In this document: piece by piece, positions 16,951-26,701 of the stretch
How the letters are laid out: the number at the start of each line of letters is the position of its first letter
Position numbering within the stretch: the stretch's first letter is position 1
Assembly (NCBI RefSeq): GCF_003057875.1
Contig: NZ_PYXZ01000002.1
Span: 496,254-560,253, forward strand
From: Nocardioides currus
GTDB taxonomy: Bacteria; Actinomycetota; Actinomycetes; Propionibacteriales; Nocardioidaceae
DNA: 64,000 bases
Direction: 5' to 3'
Notes under the pieces: generated by a model
The model's input: the letters and a program-made list of their open reading frames with translations, nothing else
What the model was told of the DNA's origin: nothing
Databases searched by the model: none
Program-made: the position numbers and the translations under genes

Positions 16951-19272
16951 TCACTGGTGGACCATCACCGCCTGCTCGCGCCCCTGCGGAGTGCCGGGGT
17001 CCGCGACCTCGTCGAGGTCGAAGCGCACCCGGTGGATCAGCCCCTCGAAGGCGTTGCGGACGGGCAGGTAGTCGTCGACCACCGGCGTGCCGCGGTCCAC
17101 GCCGACGTTGAAGGTCTCGTCGAAGGAGAAGTAGTAGGCGGTGGTGACGGGGATCCGGCCGCTGCCGACCGCGACGCCGTCGATCTCCAGGGTCACGTTC
17201 GCGCCGCTGCCCACCGGGCCGCCGTCGTAGTCGAACCGCACGACCAGGTCGTGTCGTCCGGGGGTCATCGGCTTGCCGCCACGCACCACGGCGAGGTCGC
17301 GGCCCACGAAGTTGTAGGCGTAGTGCGGGACGCCGTTGACGAGGTAGAGCGACCAGCCACCGAAGCGCCCGCCCTGGGCGACCACCACGCCGCTGGCGCC
17401 GGTGATGACCTCCAGGTCGGCGGTGACGACGTGGGAGCGGTTCTTCACGTTGGGTGCCGCCTCCTCGGTGAGGCGCCCCACCCGCGGGCCGAACGACAGC
17501 GAGGACCGGCCCAGGTGCAGGTCGAGCCGTCCCGCCACCTCGGGGTTCTCGCGCTCGGTGACGCGGTCGTCGAGCGGGAGCACGTGGAAGCGGGCGGCCT
17601 CCTGGAGGAAGAGCTCCTGCAGCTCCCGCAGCTTCTCGGGGTGCTGCTCGGCGACGTCGTGGGCCTGGCTCCAGTCGCCGCTGGTGTGGTCGTAGAGCTC
17701 CCACACGTCCTCCTCGAAGGGGCGCTTCGAGGTGTCGACCATCTCCCAGGGCGTGCCGTGGCGCGTCACCGCGGTCCATCCCTCGTGGAAGATCCCGCGG
17801 TTGCCGATCATCTCGAAGTACTGCGTGCTGCGGCGGTCGGGCGCCTCCGCGTCGTCGAAGGAGTAGGCGAGACTGGTGCCCTCGATCGGCTGCTGCTCGA
17901 CCCCGCCGACGGTGCGCGGCTCCGGCACCCCGGCGGCCTCGAGGATGGTCGGCAGCACGTCGATCACGTGGTGCCACTGGTGGCGGACCTCGCCGCGCGC
18001 CTCGATGCCGTTGCCCCAGCGCACGATCATGCCGTCACGGGTGCCGCCGAGGTGGGCGAGCTGCTTGGTCCAGGGGTAGGGCGTGTTCATCGCCAGCGCC
18101 CAGCCGACGGGATAGATGCCGTACGTCGTGGGGTCGCCGAGCGTCTCGATGCGGGCGAGCATGTCGGCGGTCTCGTCCTGGATGCCGTGGCCCACGAGGT
18201 GCTCGCGGAACGTGCCCCGGGGACCGCCCTCGCCCGAGGCGCCGTTGTCGCCGAGCAGGTAGAAGATCAGGGTGTCCTCGAGCACGCCCATCTCGTCGAG
18301 GGCGTCGACGAGACGCCCCACCTGGGCGTCGGTGTGCTCGGCGAAGCCGGCGTAGGTCTCCATGAACTTGGCCGCCACGCGCTTGTCGTCCTCGTCGAGC
18401 TCGTCCCACCGCGGCACGCCCTCGGCCCACGGCGCCAGGTCGGTCGACTCCGGCACGATCCCGAGCTCCTTCTGGCGGGCGAGCGTCTGCTCCCGCTGTG
18501 CCTCCCAGCCCTCGTCGAACCGCCCGGCGTACTTGTCGCGCCACTCCGGCGCCACGTGGAACGGCGCGTGCGTCGCTCCGAAGGCGACGTAGGTGAAGAA
18601 CGGCCGGTCGGGGGTGATCGCCTGCTGGTTCTCGATCCAGGAGATCGTCTTCTCGACCAGGTCCTCGGAGAGGTGGTAGCCGTCCTCGGGCAGCCGGTCC
18701 GGCTCGACGGCGTAGCGGCCCTGGTAGAGCTGCGGGTACCAGTGGTTCATCTCGCAGGCCATGAAGCCGTAGAAGTAGTCGAACCCCTCGCCCATCGGCC
18801 ACCGGTGGAACGGTCCCGACGGGCTGACCTCGACCGGCGGCGTCTGGTGCCACTTGCCGATGGCGGCGGTGCAGTAGCCGTTGCCGCTGAGGATCTGCGC
18901 GATCGTGGCGGCGCTCGACGGGCGGTAGCCGTGGTAGCCGGGCTCGGGCGTCGACATCTCGCTCGTCACGCCCATCCCCACCGAGTGGTGGTTGCGCCCG
19001 GTCATCAGCGCCTGCCGGGTCGGCGAGCACAGGGGAGTGACGTGGAACCGGCTGTAGCGCAGGCCGTCCCCGGCGAGGCGCTCGGCCGTCGGCATCTCGC
19101 ACGGACCGCCGTACGCCGAGGACGCACCGAACCCCATGTCGTCGATCAGCACGACCACCACGTTCGGCGACCCCGGCACCGCCTCGACCGGACGGATCGG
19201 CCGCGTCGTCGTGTCGACGTCGAGGGGCAGACGGGTGCGGTCGGGTCCAGGGCGCGGGTTGTCGTCACTCAC
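16951..19272 (-). CDS. Arylsulfatase-type sulfatase (type I, formylglycine)
   Basis: This 773-residue protein carries the sulfatase modification motif CSPTR with Cys82, which would be oxidised to formylglycine. It also has the metal-binding LIDDMGFG (42-49), TGRNHHSVGMG, the GKWH segment and the later LLGDNGASGEGG. No signal peptide is visible, so it is predicted cytoplasmic unless a cryptic export route is used. It lies downstream of the IclR regulator on the same strand (49 bases apart), so both are probably cotranscribed and the sulfatase belongs to the divergent carnitine-type cluster. GTG 19272 has an AAGGAAG ribosome site. The natural substrate is unknown. Confidence 0.9.
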   Translation of the reverse strand: MSDDNPRPGPDRTRLPLDVDTTTRPIRPVEAVPGSPNVVVVLIDDMGFGASSAYGGPCEMPTAERLAGDGLRYSRFHVTPLCSPTRQALMTGRNHHSVGMGVTSEMSTPEPGYHGYRPSSAATIAQILSGNGYCTAAIGKWHQTPPVEVSPSGPFHRWPMGEGFDYFYGFMACEMNHWYPQLYQGRYAVEPDRLPEDGYHLSEDLVEKTISWIENQQAITPDRPFFTYVAFGATHAPFHVAPEWRDKYAGRFDEGWEAQREQTLARQKELGIVPESTDLAPWAEGVPRWDELDEDDKRVAAKFMETYAGFAEHTDAQVGRLVDALDEMGVLEDTLIFYLLGDNGASGEGGPRGTFREHLVGHGIQDETADMLARIETLGDPTTYGIYPVGWALAMNTPYPWTKQLAHLGGTRDGMIVRWGNGIEARGEVRHQWHHVIDVLPTILEAAGVPEPRTVGGVEQQPIEGTSLAYSFDDAEAPDRRSTQYFEMIGNRGIFHEGWTAVTRHGTPWEMVDTSKRPFEEDVWELYDHTSGDWSQAHDVAEQHPEKLRELQELFLQEAARFHVLPLDDRVTERENPEVAGRLDLHLGRSSLSFGPRVGRLTEEAAPNVKNRSHVVTADLEVITGASGVVVAQGGRFGGWSLYLVNGVPHYAYNFVGRDLAVVRGGKPMTPGRHDLVVRFDYDGGPVGSGANVTLEIDGVAVGSGRIPVTTAYYFSFDETFNVGVDRGTPVVDDYLPVRNAFEGLIHRVRFDLDEVADPGTPQGREQAVMVHQ

Positions 19273-19321
19273 CGGTGGGGCTTCCTTCTGTCGGTTGATC
19301 TGATGGTCGGGTGCTCAGGAG

Positions 19322-20137
19322 TCATGGGTGAGGGGTCGTCGTCGCGTCCTGTGCCGCCGTACGGCGCCCGGCGATCTCTCCCGCGGCCGCGACGGCGAGG
19401 TGTCCGAGGTCCTCGAAGCGGTCCTCGGTGAGCCGCTCGCTCGGTCCCCAGATGCTGACGACGGCCACGGCCCGGCCGGTCGCGTCGAGCACCGGGGCCG
19501 ACACGCCCCACGCGGAGCTCTCGAACTCGCCGCGACACACGGCGTAGCCCCGCTCCCGGGTGCGGGCGAGCTCCTCGTCGAGCTCGGCCCGGGACGTGAT
19601 CGTCGCGGGGGTGTGCCGGGTCAGGCGTCCGTCAGCGCGCTGGCGCAGGCTCCCGTCGAGGTCCTCGGGCTCGGTGAACGCGAGGAGCACCTTGCCCGTC
19701 GAGGTCGCGTGCAGCGACACCGCGCGGTCGCGCCATCCGGCGGCCACCACGGCGTTCGCGGTGGCCTCCGCGACGTAGGTCAACGCACCGTCGCGTACGA
19801 CGGCGAGGGCGGCGGTCTCGCCGGAACGCGCGGCGAGGTGGTCCAGCACGGCGCCCGCCGTCCGGGCCAGGTTGGCGCCCCCGGCCTGGCCGGCGAGGTC
19901 GATCAGGCCGAAGCCCAGGGAGTAGATGCCGCTGCGGTCGTCCCGTGTCACCAGGCGCTGGTCCTCGAGGGTGGTGAGGATGCGCCAGGTCGTCGTGCGG
20001 TTGAGCCCGACGGACTCGGCCAGCGCGGCCGCCGTGCCGTCCTGGCCGGTGGCGAGCGCAACGGCTCGCAGCAGGGCCGCAGCCCGCTCGACCGACTGCA
20101 CGCGGGTCGCCCCGGGACGGTGCGGAGAAGGTGCCAT
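19322..20137 (-). CDS. IclR-family transcriptional regulator
   Basis: This 271-residue protein has an N-terminal winged helix (residues about 15-75: VERAAALLRAVALA, LAESVGLNRTTTWRILTTLEDQRLV) and a C-terminal IclR effector domain (TGKVLLAFTEPE, RERGYAVCRGEFESSAWGVSAPV). The regulator faces the transporter/catabolic operon starting at 20239. The 101-base gap holds a strong promoter and TTGCG-type repeats, so it most likely controls that operon in response to its substrate or a degradation product. An AGGAGG ribosome site precedes the ATG. Confidence 0.92.
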   Translation of the reverse strand: MAPSPHRPGATRVQSVERAAALLRAVALATGQDGTAAALAESVGLNRTTTWRILTTLEDQRLVTRDDRSGIYSLGFGLIDLAGQAGGANLARTAGAVLDHLAARSGETAALAVVRDGALTYVAEATANAVVAAGWRDRAVSLHATSTGKVLLAFTEPEDLDGSLRQRADGRLTRHTPATITSRAELDEELARTRERGYAVCRGEFESSAWGVSAPVLDATGRAVAVVSIWGPSERLTEDRFEDLGHLAVAAAGEIAGRRTAAQDATTTPHP

Positions 20138-20161
20138 CCGGGTTCGTTTCCCTCCTGTTCA

Positions 20162-20225
20162 TTGACCAACGGGGACCGGCCACCTATGTTGCGGATACCA
20201 CAACCGCCGTTCGCATTGCGCAACA
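20162..20225 (+). promoter_or_regulatory. Promoter and candidate IclR operator of the carnitine-type operon
   Basis: TTGACC (20162-20167), a 17-base spacer and TATGTT (20185-20190) form a good promoter reading towards the binding-protein gene. Just downstream, TGTTGCG (20187-20193) and CGCAACA (20219-20225) form an inverted repeat, the second arm inside the palindrome TTGCGCAA (20216-20223). Between them lies CGCATTGCG. A regulator bound here would cover the -10 and transcription start. Assignment to the adjacent IclR protein is by position. Confidence 0.6.
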
Positions 20226-20238
20226 GGGGGCTCACGAA

Positions 20239-21828
20239 GTGAACCAGAACTCGCCCAGCAGTTGGAAGATGTCACGCCGGCAAGTGCTCAGGTACTCCGG
20301 AATCAGCGCGGTCGCGATCGGCGGCAGCAGCTTCCTCGCCGCGTGTGGAGGAGACGACGGCGGAGGCGGTGGCGGAGGCGGTGGAGGCCAGCAGAGCTCC
20401 GGCGGTCAGCTCATCCACGGCGCGACCGGCGGCGGGGCCAAGGACACCCTCGACCCCCACCAGCCGGTGACGGCGGCCGACATCGCGCGCTGCCTCAACC
20501 TCTACGAGCCGCTGCTGATCTGGGACAACAACTACGCGCTCCAGCCGGCCCTGGCCGAGTCCGTGGAGGCCTCCAAGGACGCCATCACCTGGACGGTCAA
20601 GATGCGCGCAGGCGCGACCTTCCACAACGGGGCCCCCGTCACGGCCGAGGACGCCTGGCTCAGCATCCGCCGGGTCGCCGACCCCAAGGCGCCCCTGTCC
20701 GCCGGCGGCCAGCTCTCGCAGATCATTGACTTCGAGTCCTCGAAGGTCGTCGACGACACGACGCTGCAGATCGTGCTCAACACGCCCTACGCGATCCTCG
20801 ACTCGCTCCTGGCCGAGTACACCCTCGGGATCATCCCGGGCGGCAAGTTCGACCCGTCCGCCCCCGTGGGCACCGCTGCGTTCGCTTACAAGTCGTTCGA
20901 GGCGGGCAAGACCAGCACCTTCACCAAGTACGCCGACTACTGGGGCGACGCGGCCTTCCTCGACGAGCTGGTCATCCAGGACTTCGCGGACGACAACGCC
21001 AAGGTCAACGCCCTGCAGGCCCAGCAGATCCAGACGCTCGACAACCTCCCCTACAACCTGGTCGACACGATCAAGGGCGCGGGCGGCGGCGTGCTCACGG
21101 CCGAGGGTGGCCAGTGGGTGCCGTTCACGATGCGGGTCGACCAGGCGCCCTTCAACGACGTCAAGGTCCGCCAGGCGATGCGCCTCCTCGTCGACCGGCA
21201 GGCGATGATCGACCAGACGCTCAGCGGCTACGGATCGCTCGGCAACGACATGTACGCCCCCCTCGACGTGGCCTACGCCAGCGACCTGCCGCAGCGCGAG
21301 CAGGACATCGACCAGGCCAAGTCGCTGCTCGCCTCGGCGGGTGTCGACGGCCTCCAGGTCGAGCTGTTCACCGGCGACGACATCGGCTCGGTCGCCGTCC
21401 CCGCCGCCAACCTCTTCGCCGAGCAGGCGAAGGCGGCGGGCGTCGACATCAAGGTCACCAAGAAGACGCCGTTCTACGACGACGACTACCTGTCCTACAC
21501 GTTCGCGCAGGACTTCTGGAACACCCGCAACTACATTCCGCAGGCCGTGGTGGGGACGTTCCCACCGGCCCAGGGCGGCACCTACAACGAGACCCACTGG
21601 GACAACGCCGACCACCGCGACCTGGTCAACGCCGCGGCCAAGGAGGTCGACGAGACCAAGCGGGCCACGCTCCTCCACGACGCGCAGGAGATCGAGTACA
21701 ACGAGGGCGGCCTGATCATCTGGGGCTTCCGCCAGCAGGTCGACGGCTACGCCGCCAACGTGCAGGGCCTCGAACCGAGCAAGTACCTCCCGCTCGGCAA
21801 CTACAAGTTCAGCAAGGTGTCCCTCTGA
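20239..21828 (+). CDS. ABC transporter substrate-binding lipoprotein, family 5 (dipeptide/nickel type)
   Basis: This 529-residue protein has a Tat-like RR at residues 13-14, a hydrophobic stretch and a lipobox LAAC with Cys36, followed by a Gly-rich linker. The mature part shows the family-5 pattern: LNLYEPLLIWDNNYALQPALAES, TWTVKMRAGATFHNGAPVTAEDAW, VRQAMRLLVDRQAM. Family-5 proteins bind peptides, opines, nickel or sugars. Here it heads an operon with carnitine-type catabolic enzymes, so a quaternary-amine ligand or its ester is inferred. The GTG at 20239 was chosen for its AGGGGG site; an ATG at 20269 is possible. Confidence 0.9.
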   Translation: MNQNSPSSWKMSRRQVLRYSGISAVAIGGSSFLAACGGDDGGGGGGGGGGQQSSGGQLIHGATGGGAKDTLDPHQPVTAADIARCLNLYEPLLIWDNNYALQPALAESVEASKDAITWTVKMRAGATFHNGAPVTAEDAWLSIRRVADPKAPLSAGGQLSQIIDFESSKVVDDTTLQIVLNTPYAILDSLLAEYTLGIIPGGKFDPSAPVGTAAFAYKSFEAGKTSTFTKYADYWGDAAFLDELVIQDFADDNAKVNALQAQQIQTLDNLPYNLVDTIKGAGGGVLTAEGGQWVPFTMRVDQAPFNDVKVRQAMRLLVDRQAMIDQTLSGYGSLGNDMYAPLDVAYASDLPQREQDIDQAKSLLASAGVDGLQVELFTGDDIGSVAVPAANLFAEQAKAAGVDIKVTKKTPFYDDDYLSYTFAQDFWNTRNYIPQAVVGTFPPAQGGTYNETHWDNADHRDLVNAAAKEVDETKRATLLHDAQEIEYNEGGLIIWGFRQQVDGYAANVQGLEPSKYLPLGNYKFSKVSL

Positions 21829-21829
21829 C

Positions 21830-22864
21830 ATGACACAGGAAGCGACTCTCCCTGATCCGCTCACGGAGGTCGCCCCTCCTCGTGGACGCTCCGGCGGGGC
21901 GGCGTGGGCGATCTGGCTCGCCCGCCGCCTCGGCCTGGCGCTCGTCACCCTGTGGCTGGTCTCGATCGTGGTGTTCCTCGCCACGGCCGCCCTCGGCGAC
22001 CCGGTGCGCGCCATCCTCGGTCGCGACTACGGCACCAACATCGCCCGCCGCGAGCAGCTCGAGGCCCAGCTCGGCGTCGGCGACTCGATCGTCAGCCGCT
22101 ACGTCGACTGGCTCGGCGGACTCGTCACGGGCGACTTCGGCACCTCGCTGGCCAACCAGCTGCCGGTGTGGGGCCAGATCTCCAGCAGCGTCACCAACTC
22201 GATCGTGCTGGTGCTGCTGGCCGCCGTGGTGATGATCCCGCTCGCCTTCGGCATCGCGATGATCTCCTCCCACTTCCGCAGGCGCCGCCCCGACACCGTC
22301 ATCCAGACGATCCTGCTCGCGCTGGCGGGCGTGCCGGAGTTCGTCACCGGCATCCTCCTGGTCGCCCTCCTGTCGACCACGGTCTTCAAGATCTTCCCGG
22401 CCGTCACCCTGGTGGCCCCCGGCGGCGCCCCGTGGGACGAGCCCAAGAGCATGGTGCTGCCGGTCCTGACCCTGGTGATCGCCGTGACGCCCTACGTGTC
22501 GCGCATCGTGCGGGCCACGCTGCTCGAGGTCCTCGACAGCGACTACGTCGAGCTGGCCCGGCTCAAGGGCATCCCCGAGCCGGTGGTGATGCGCAAGCAC
22601 GCCCTGCTCAACGCGATCGTGCCCGGCATCCAGGTCGTCTCGCTGCAGCTGGCCTGGCTGGCCGGCGGCGTGGTGCTCGTCGAGACGCTCTTCCAGTACC
22701 CCGGCGTCGGTCGCCAGCTCGTCGACTCGGTCCGCAACCACGACGTCGCGATGGTGCAGGCGCTGAGCATGATCATCGCCGGCGTCTACATCGTGGTGAA
22801 CCTCGTCGCCGACGTCCTCTCCATCCTGCTGACCCCCCGAGCGAGGACGGCGATCTCCTCATGA
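21830..22864 (+). CDS. ABC transporter permease, DppB type
   Basis: This 344-residue inner-membrane permease has a first helix (LGLALVTLWLVSIVVFLATAAL) and then the periplasmic loop with GDPVRAILG and GDFGTSLANQLPV, typical of DppB/OppB. The EAA loop is near residue 240 (VLDSDYVELARLKGIPEPVV), and the final FQYPGVGRQLVDSVRNHD block is diagnostic of the family. It starts one base after the binding-protein stop and ends with a 4-bp overlap with the next permease. It forms the import channel with that second permease. Confidence 0.93.
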   Translation: MTQEATLPDPLTEVAPPRGRSGGAAWAIWLARRLGLALVTLWLVSIVVFLATAALGDPVRAILGRDYGTNIARREQLEAQLGVGDSIVSRYVDWLGGLVTGDFGTSLANQLPVWGQISSSVTNSIVLVLLAAVVMIPLAFGIAMISSHFRRRRPDTVIQTILLALAGVPEFVTGILLVALLSTTVFKIFPAVTLVAPGGAPWDEPKSMVLPVLTLVIAVTPYVSRIVRATLLEVLDSDYVELARLKGIPEPVVMRKHALLNAIVPGIQVVSLQLAWLAGGVVLVETLFQYPGVGRQLVDSVRNHDVAMVQALSMIIAGVYIVVNLVADVLSILLTPRARTAISS

Positions 22865-23727
22865 GCCACCCATCGACCGGCGCCCCCGCCGCCGCGGAGA
22901 CCGCGTCCGCCCCCGAGTCGTTCTTCCGGCGGGCCCTGCGCCAGAAGCGGTTCGTCTTCGGGTTGACCGGCACGGTCCTCGTGGTGCTGTTCGCCATCGT
23001 CGCCCCGTTCCTGTCGCCGTACGGCGAGAAGGAGACCGCCGGTCCGCCCTACGCGAAGGACGGGCTGTTCGGCACCGACTACATCGGCCAGGACGTGCTC
23101 AGCCGCGTGATGCACGGAGGTCAGGAGGTCCTGGTCATCTCGGTGCTCGCCACGCTGGTCGGGATGGTGGTCGGCATCCTCATCGGGGTCGTCGCGGCCT
23201 ACGCCGGCGGCTGGTGGGACGAGATCATCATGCGGCTCAACGACGTGCTGCTGGCCTTCCCGCAGATCCTGCTGTCCCTCGTCGTGCTCACGGCGCTGCG
23301 CAACCCGTCGGACTGGGTGATCATCCTCCTGGTCGCCGCCGGCCACGCCCCGCGCGTGGCCCGCGTCGCGCGGGGTGTCGCGCTGGGCATCGTCTCGCGC
23401 GACTTCGTGGTCGCGGCCGAGGCGCTCGGCGAGAAGCGCTCGCGGGTGATCGTGGCCGAGGTGCTGCCCAACATGACCGGCCCCCTGCTGGCCGAGGCGG
23501 GCCTGCGCCTGACCTACTCCATCGGCATCGTCGCCGCGCTGGGGTTCCTCGGCTTCGCCGCCGACCCGGGCGCGGCCAACTGGGGCCAGATGATGAACGA
23601 GAACCGGCTCGGACTCCAGACGCAGCCGTGGGCGGTCCTCGCCCCGGTGCTGGTCATCGCGATCTTCACGATCGCCACCAACCTGATGGCTGACGGCCTG
23701 GCGCAGGCCAGCCAGAAGGGCGACTGA
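22861..23727 (+). CDS. ABC transporter permease, DppC type
   Basis: This 288-residue permease shows the DppC signature near its N terminus (LFGTDYIGQDVLSRVMHGGQ), five to six hydrophobic segments, and the EAA loop (DFVVAAEALGEKRSRVI). The end (LGFLGFAADPGAANWGQMM) is conserved in the dipeptide/nickel permease family. The ATG overlaps the stop of the DppB-type gene, and the stop precedes the ATPase ATG by one base, so the three membrane and ATPase genes are made in step. Confidence 0.93.
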   Translation: MSHPSTGAPAAAETASAPESFFRRALRQKRFVFGLTGTVLVVLFAIVAPFLSPYGEKETAGPPYAKDGLFGTDYIGQDVLSRVMHGGQEVLVISVLATLVGMVVGILIGVVAAYAGGWWDEIIMRLNDVLLAFPQILLSLVVLTALRNPSDWVIILLVAAGHAPRVARVARGVALGIVSRDFVVAAEALGEKRSRVIVAEVLPNMTGPLLAEAGLRLTYSIGIVAALGFLGFAADPGAANWGQMMNENRLGLQTQPWAVLAPVLVIAIFTIATNLMADGLAQASQKGD

Positions 23728-23728
23728 C

Positions 23729-25534
23729 ATGACCACCACGACATCCGGCACCGGCCACGAGGTGCGCAAGACCGGCGGGCTCGTGATCGAGGACCTCGGC
23801 GTCAGCCTCACCGGCACGGGCGTCGACGTCGTCGACGACATCGACCTGGTGCTCAGGCCGGGCGAGGTCGTCGGCCTGGTCGGCGAGTCCGGCTCCGGCA
23901 AGACCACGGTCGGCACCTCACTGCTCAACTACTCCCGGGCGGGCGCCCACATCTCGTCGGGCAAGGTGTTGCTCGAGGATCGCGACGTCCTCGAGCTGCC
24001 GTGGAAGGAGGTCCGCAAGCTCCGCGGCGAGGAGATCGCCTACGTCCCCCAGGACCCGGCCTCGGCGCTCAACCCGAGCATCCGCATCGGCAAGCAGCTC
24101 GTCGAGCTGCACCAGCTGCGCGGTATCGGGACGGCGCAGTCCCGGATGCAGGCGGCCCGCGACGGCCTGGCCGAGGTCGGCCTGCCCACCGACGACGAGT
24201 TCCTCGGGCGCTACGCCCACCAGCTCTCTGGTGGCCAGGTGCAGCGGGTCGCGCTCGCGATGGCGTTCCTGCCCAAGCCCAAGGTGCTCGTGCTCGACGA
24301 GCCGACGACCGGCCTCGACGTCACCACCCAGAAGATGGTGCTCGACACGATGGCCGAGCTCTGCCGCGCCCACGGCGTCAGCGCGCTCTACGTCACCCAC
24401 GACCTCGCCGTCGTCGCCAACATCGCCGACCGGGTCGCGGTGATGTACGCCGGCCAGATCGCGGAGCTGGGCCCGCGGGACGCGATCTTCGCCAACCCCT
24501 CGCACCCCTACACCCGCGCGCTCCTCGACTCCATCCCCCACCTGAGCCAGGCGCGTGCCCTCAAGGGAATCCCGGGACGTACGCCCTCACCCGGCCGCCG
24601 GCCCGAGGGCTGCCGGTTCAACGACCGCTGCGCCTTCGCCGTCGACCGCTGCCGCGAGGAGGTGCCGGCGCTCCGCACGATCGCGCCGGAGCATGAGGTC
24701 CGCTGCCACCGGGCGGGCGAGATCGGCACCTGGGACATCAACATCGGCACCGTCCCCGACGCCGACCCCGACCGCCCGCGCGACGTGATCCTCTCGGTCG
24801 AGGGGCTCGACGTCTTCTACGGTCGCAAGCACGTCGTCCACGACGTGTCCTTCGACCTCGCCAAGGGCGAGGTGGTGGCGCTGGTCGGCGAGTCCGGCTC
24901 CGGCAAGACCACGATCTCGCGGTCGATCGGCGGACTCCACAAGGACTGGACCGGCACCCTCACCTTCGAGGGCCGCCAGCTCGCCACGAGCGCTCGCAAG
25001 CGCAGCGCCGAGGACCGCCGGCGGATGCAGTACATCTTCCAGAATCCCTACCTCTCGCTGAACCCGCGACTGACCATCGCCCAGATCATCCGGCGACCGA
25101 TGGAGCTGTTCGGCCTGGCCAAGGGCAAGGACGCGAACGACCGGGTCGTCGACCTGATGGGCCAGGTCGCCCTCGGCCCGCAGATGCTGCACTACCAGGC
25201 CAGCCGGCTCTCGGGCGGCGAGCGTCAACGCGTCGCCATCGCCCGGGCCCTCGCTGCCGAGCCCGACGTGATGATCTGCGACGAGATCACCTCGGCCCTC
25301 GACGTCTCGGTGCAAGGGTCGATTGTCGAGCTGTTGGAGGGGCTGCGGATCGAGCGCGGCATCAGCATGCTCTTCGTCACCCACAACCTCGCCCTCGTGC
25401 GCTCGATCGCGGCGCGGGTGCAGATCCTGCAGGCAGGCAGGGTCGTCGAGGCCGGATCGGTCGTGACCGTGATGGACACCCCGCAGGAGGACTACACCCG
25501 CAAGCTGCTCGGCAACAGCCCGAGGATCGACTAG
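23729..25534 (+). CDS. ABC transporter ATPase, fused DppD-DppF type
   Basis: This 601-residue protein contains two complete ATPase domains. Domain 1 has Walker [10 protein letters not shown] at 52-60, LSGGQ at 166-170 and LDEP at 189-192. It is followed by the oligopeptide-transporter cysteine cluster (Cys295, 301, 308, 326), which in related importers can hold an iron-sulfur cluster. Domain 2 has Walker A at 387-395, LSGGE at 494-498 and CDE at 517-519. In many bacteria these domains are separate proteins; the fusion supplies both motors for the two permeases. It energises import for the operon. Confidence 0.93.
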   Translation: MTTTTSGTGHEVRKTGGLVIEDLGVSLTGTGVDVVDDIDLVLRPGEVVGLVGESGSGKTTVGTSLLNYSRAGAHISSGKVLLEDRDVLELPWKEVRKLRGEEIAYVPQDPASALNPSIRIGKQLVELHQLRGIGTAQSRMQAARDGLAEVGLPTDDEFLGRYAHQLSGGQVQRVALAMAFLPKPKVLVLDEPTTGLDVTTQKMVLDTMAELCRAHGVSALYVTHDLAVVANIADRVAVMYAGQIAELGPRDAIFANPSHPYTRALLDSIPHLSQARALKGIPGRTPSPGRRPEGCRFNDRCAFAVDRCREEVPALRTIAPEHEVRCHRAGEIGTWDINIGTVPDADPDRPRDVILSVEGLDVFYGRKHVVHDVSFDLAKGEVVALVGESGSGKTTISRSIGGLHKDWTGTLTFEGRQLATSARKRSAEDRRRMQYIFQNPYLSLNPRLTIAQIIRRPMELFGLAKGKDANDRVVDLMGQVALGPQMLHYQASRLSGGERQRVAIARALAAEPDVMICDEITSALDVSVQGSIVELLEGLRIERGISMLFVTHNLALVRSIAARVQILQAGRVVEAGSVVTVMDTPQEDYTRKLLGNSPRID

Positions 25535-25540
25535 ACCCCG

Positions 25541-26701
25541 ATGTCGACCACCTCCTCCACGGGGTCGGTCGCGAGGTCCTCGCTCTCGACCCTGAGGTTC
25601 ACCGACCCCCAGCACGAACCGGGGTGGCGTCACGTCGTCGTGCCGGCCAGCGGCGCGCGGGCGCTGCCGGTCGCACCGCGCCCGGTCTCGGTGTCCGTCG
25701 CCGGTGCCGGACGGTGGCACACGTTCGAGGAGTGGCTCGCGGCGACCTGGACGACCTCGCTGGTCGTGGTCGAGCGGGGCCGCGTCGTCCACGAGTCCTA
25801 CGCCGACCCGGCGGGACCCGGCACGCTGTTCCTCGGCGCCTCGATGACCAAGTCGGTCCTTGCGCATCTCGTCGGGCGTGCCGCGGGCGCCGGAGTCCTG
25901 GACCTCGACGACCCGGTGGAGCGGCACGTCGACGAGCTGGTCGGCTCCGGCTACGAGGGGGTGCGGGTGCGCTCGCTCCTGACCATGACCAGCGGGGTGG
26001 ACTGGGTCGAGGACCACCGCGACCCGGCGAGCCCCGCCCCACGGCTCCTCGGCGCGTTCGGTGCCGGCGGCGACTCGCGTGCGCTGCTGCGGCTCGTCGG
26101 ACGCGGCAGTGCCCCGGACGACCAGTGGTCCTACAACACCGCCGACTCGCAGGTGCTCGACTGGGTGCGCGAGCGCGCGACCGGCCGGGCGTACGCCGAC
26201 GACCTGGCCCTGCTCTGGCGCGACCTCGGCTGCACCGACGACGCAGCCGTCGCCTGCGACGGCCATGGCGTGGCGCTCGCGGGAGGGGGACTCGCCGCCA
26301 CCACGCGCGACTGGGCGAGGGTGGCCATGCTCGCTGTCGACGGCACGAACGACCTCGGCACCCGGCTGCTCGACGTCGCCTGGGTGGAGGCGGCCGCGCG
26401 TGCGCCGTACCCCTTCCTCGCCCCCGGTCGCCTGCCCAGCACCATCACCACCCACGCGGGGTTCGGCCTCCACTGGTGGCCGCTCGACGAGGAGGGCCGC
26501 AGGGTCGTCGCCGACGGCAGCCGCGGGCAGCTCGCCGCGGTCGACCGGCGCACCGGCGTCGTGGCGGTGAAGACCTCGCTGTGGCCCTACGACGACGCCC
26601 TCGTCGACCGGCAGGCGCGCGACCTCAGCTATCTCGGCCTCCATGCGCTGCTCGACGCAGCCGCTCCACCACCCGCAACGACCAAGGAGCAACGACAGTG
26701 A
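25541..26701 (+). CDS. Serine hydrolase, beta-lactamase/6-aminohexanoate-dimer hydrolase-like
   Basis: This 386-residue cytoplasmic protein has the serine beta-lactamase fold motifs: SxxK at 101-104 (SMTK), YxN at 198-200 (YNT), and near the C terminus [15 protein letters not shown] in place of KTG, as in the NylB/EstB-like group of esterases and amidases. These hydrolyse small esters or amides. It lies between the ATPase and the carnitine-type enzymes and overlaps the next gene by 4 bases (GTGA). It may therefore release the operon substrate from an acylated or amidated form, for example an acylcarnitine; this role is inferred from context only. Confidence 0.8.
   Translation: MSTTSSTGSVARSSLSTLRFTDPQHEPGWRHVVVPASGARALPVAPRPVSVSVAGAGRWHTFEEWLAATWTTSLVVVERGRVVHESYADPAGPGTLFLGASMTKSVLAHLVGRAAGAGVLDLDDPVERHVDELVGSGYEGVRVRSLLTMTSGVDWVEDHRDPASPAPRLLGAFGAGGDSRALLRLVGRGSAPDDQWSYNTADSQVLDWVRERATGRAYADDLALLWRDLGCTDDAAVACDGHGVALAGGGLAATTRDWARVAMLAVDGTNDLGTRLLDVAWVEAAARAPYPFLAPGRLPSTITTHAGFGLHWWPLDEEGRRVVADGSRGQLAAVDRRTGVVAVKTSLWPYDDALVDRQARDLSYLGLHALLDAAAPPPATTKEQRQ

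Noticed and set aside
16951-19272. Choline sulfatase (betC) identity for the sulfatase
   Set aside because: The protein is about 250 residues longer than choline sulfatases and I did not see their C-terminal signature, so only a general sulfatase call is made.
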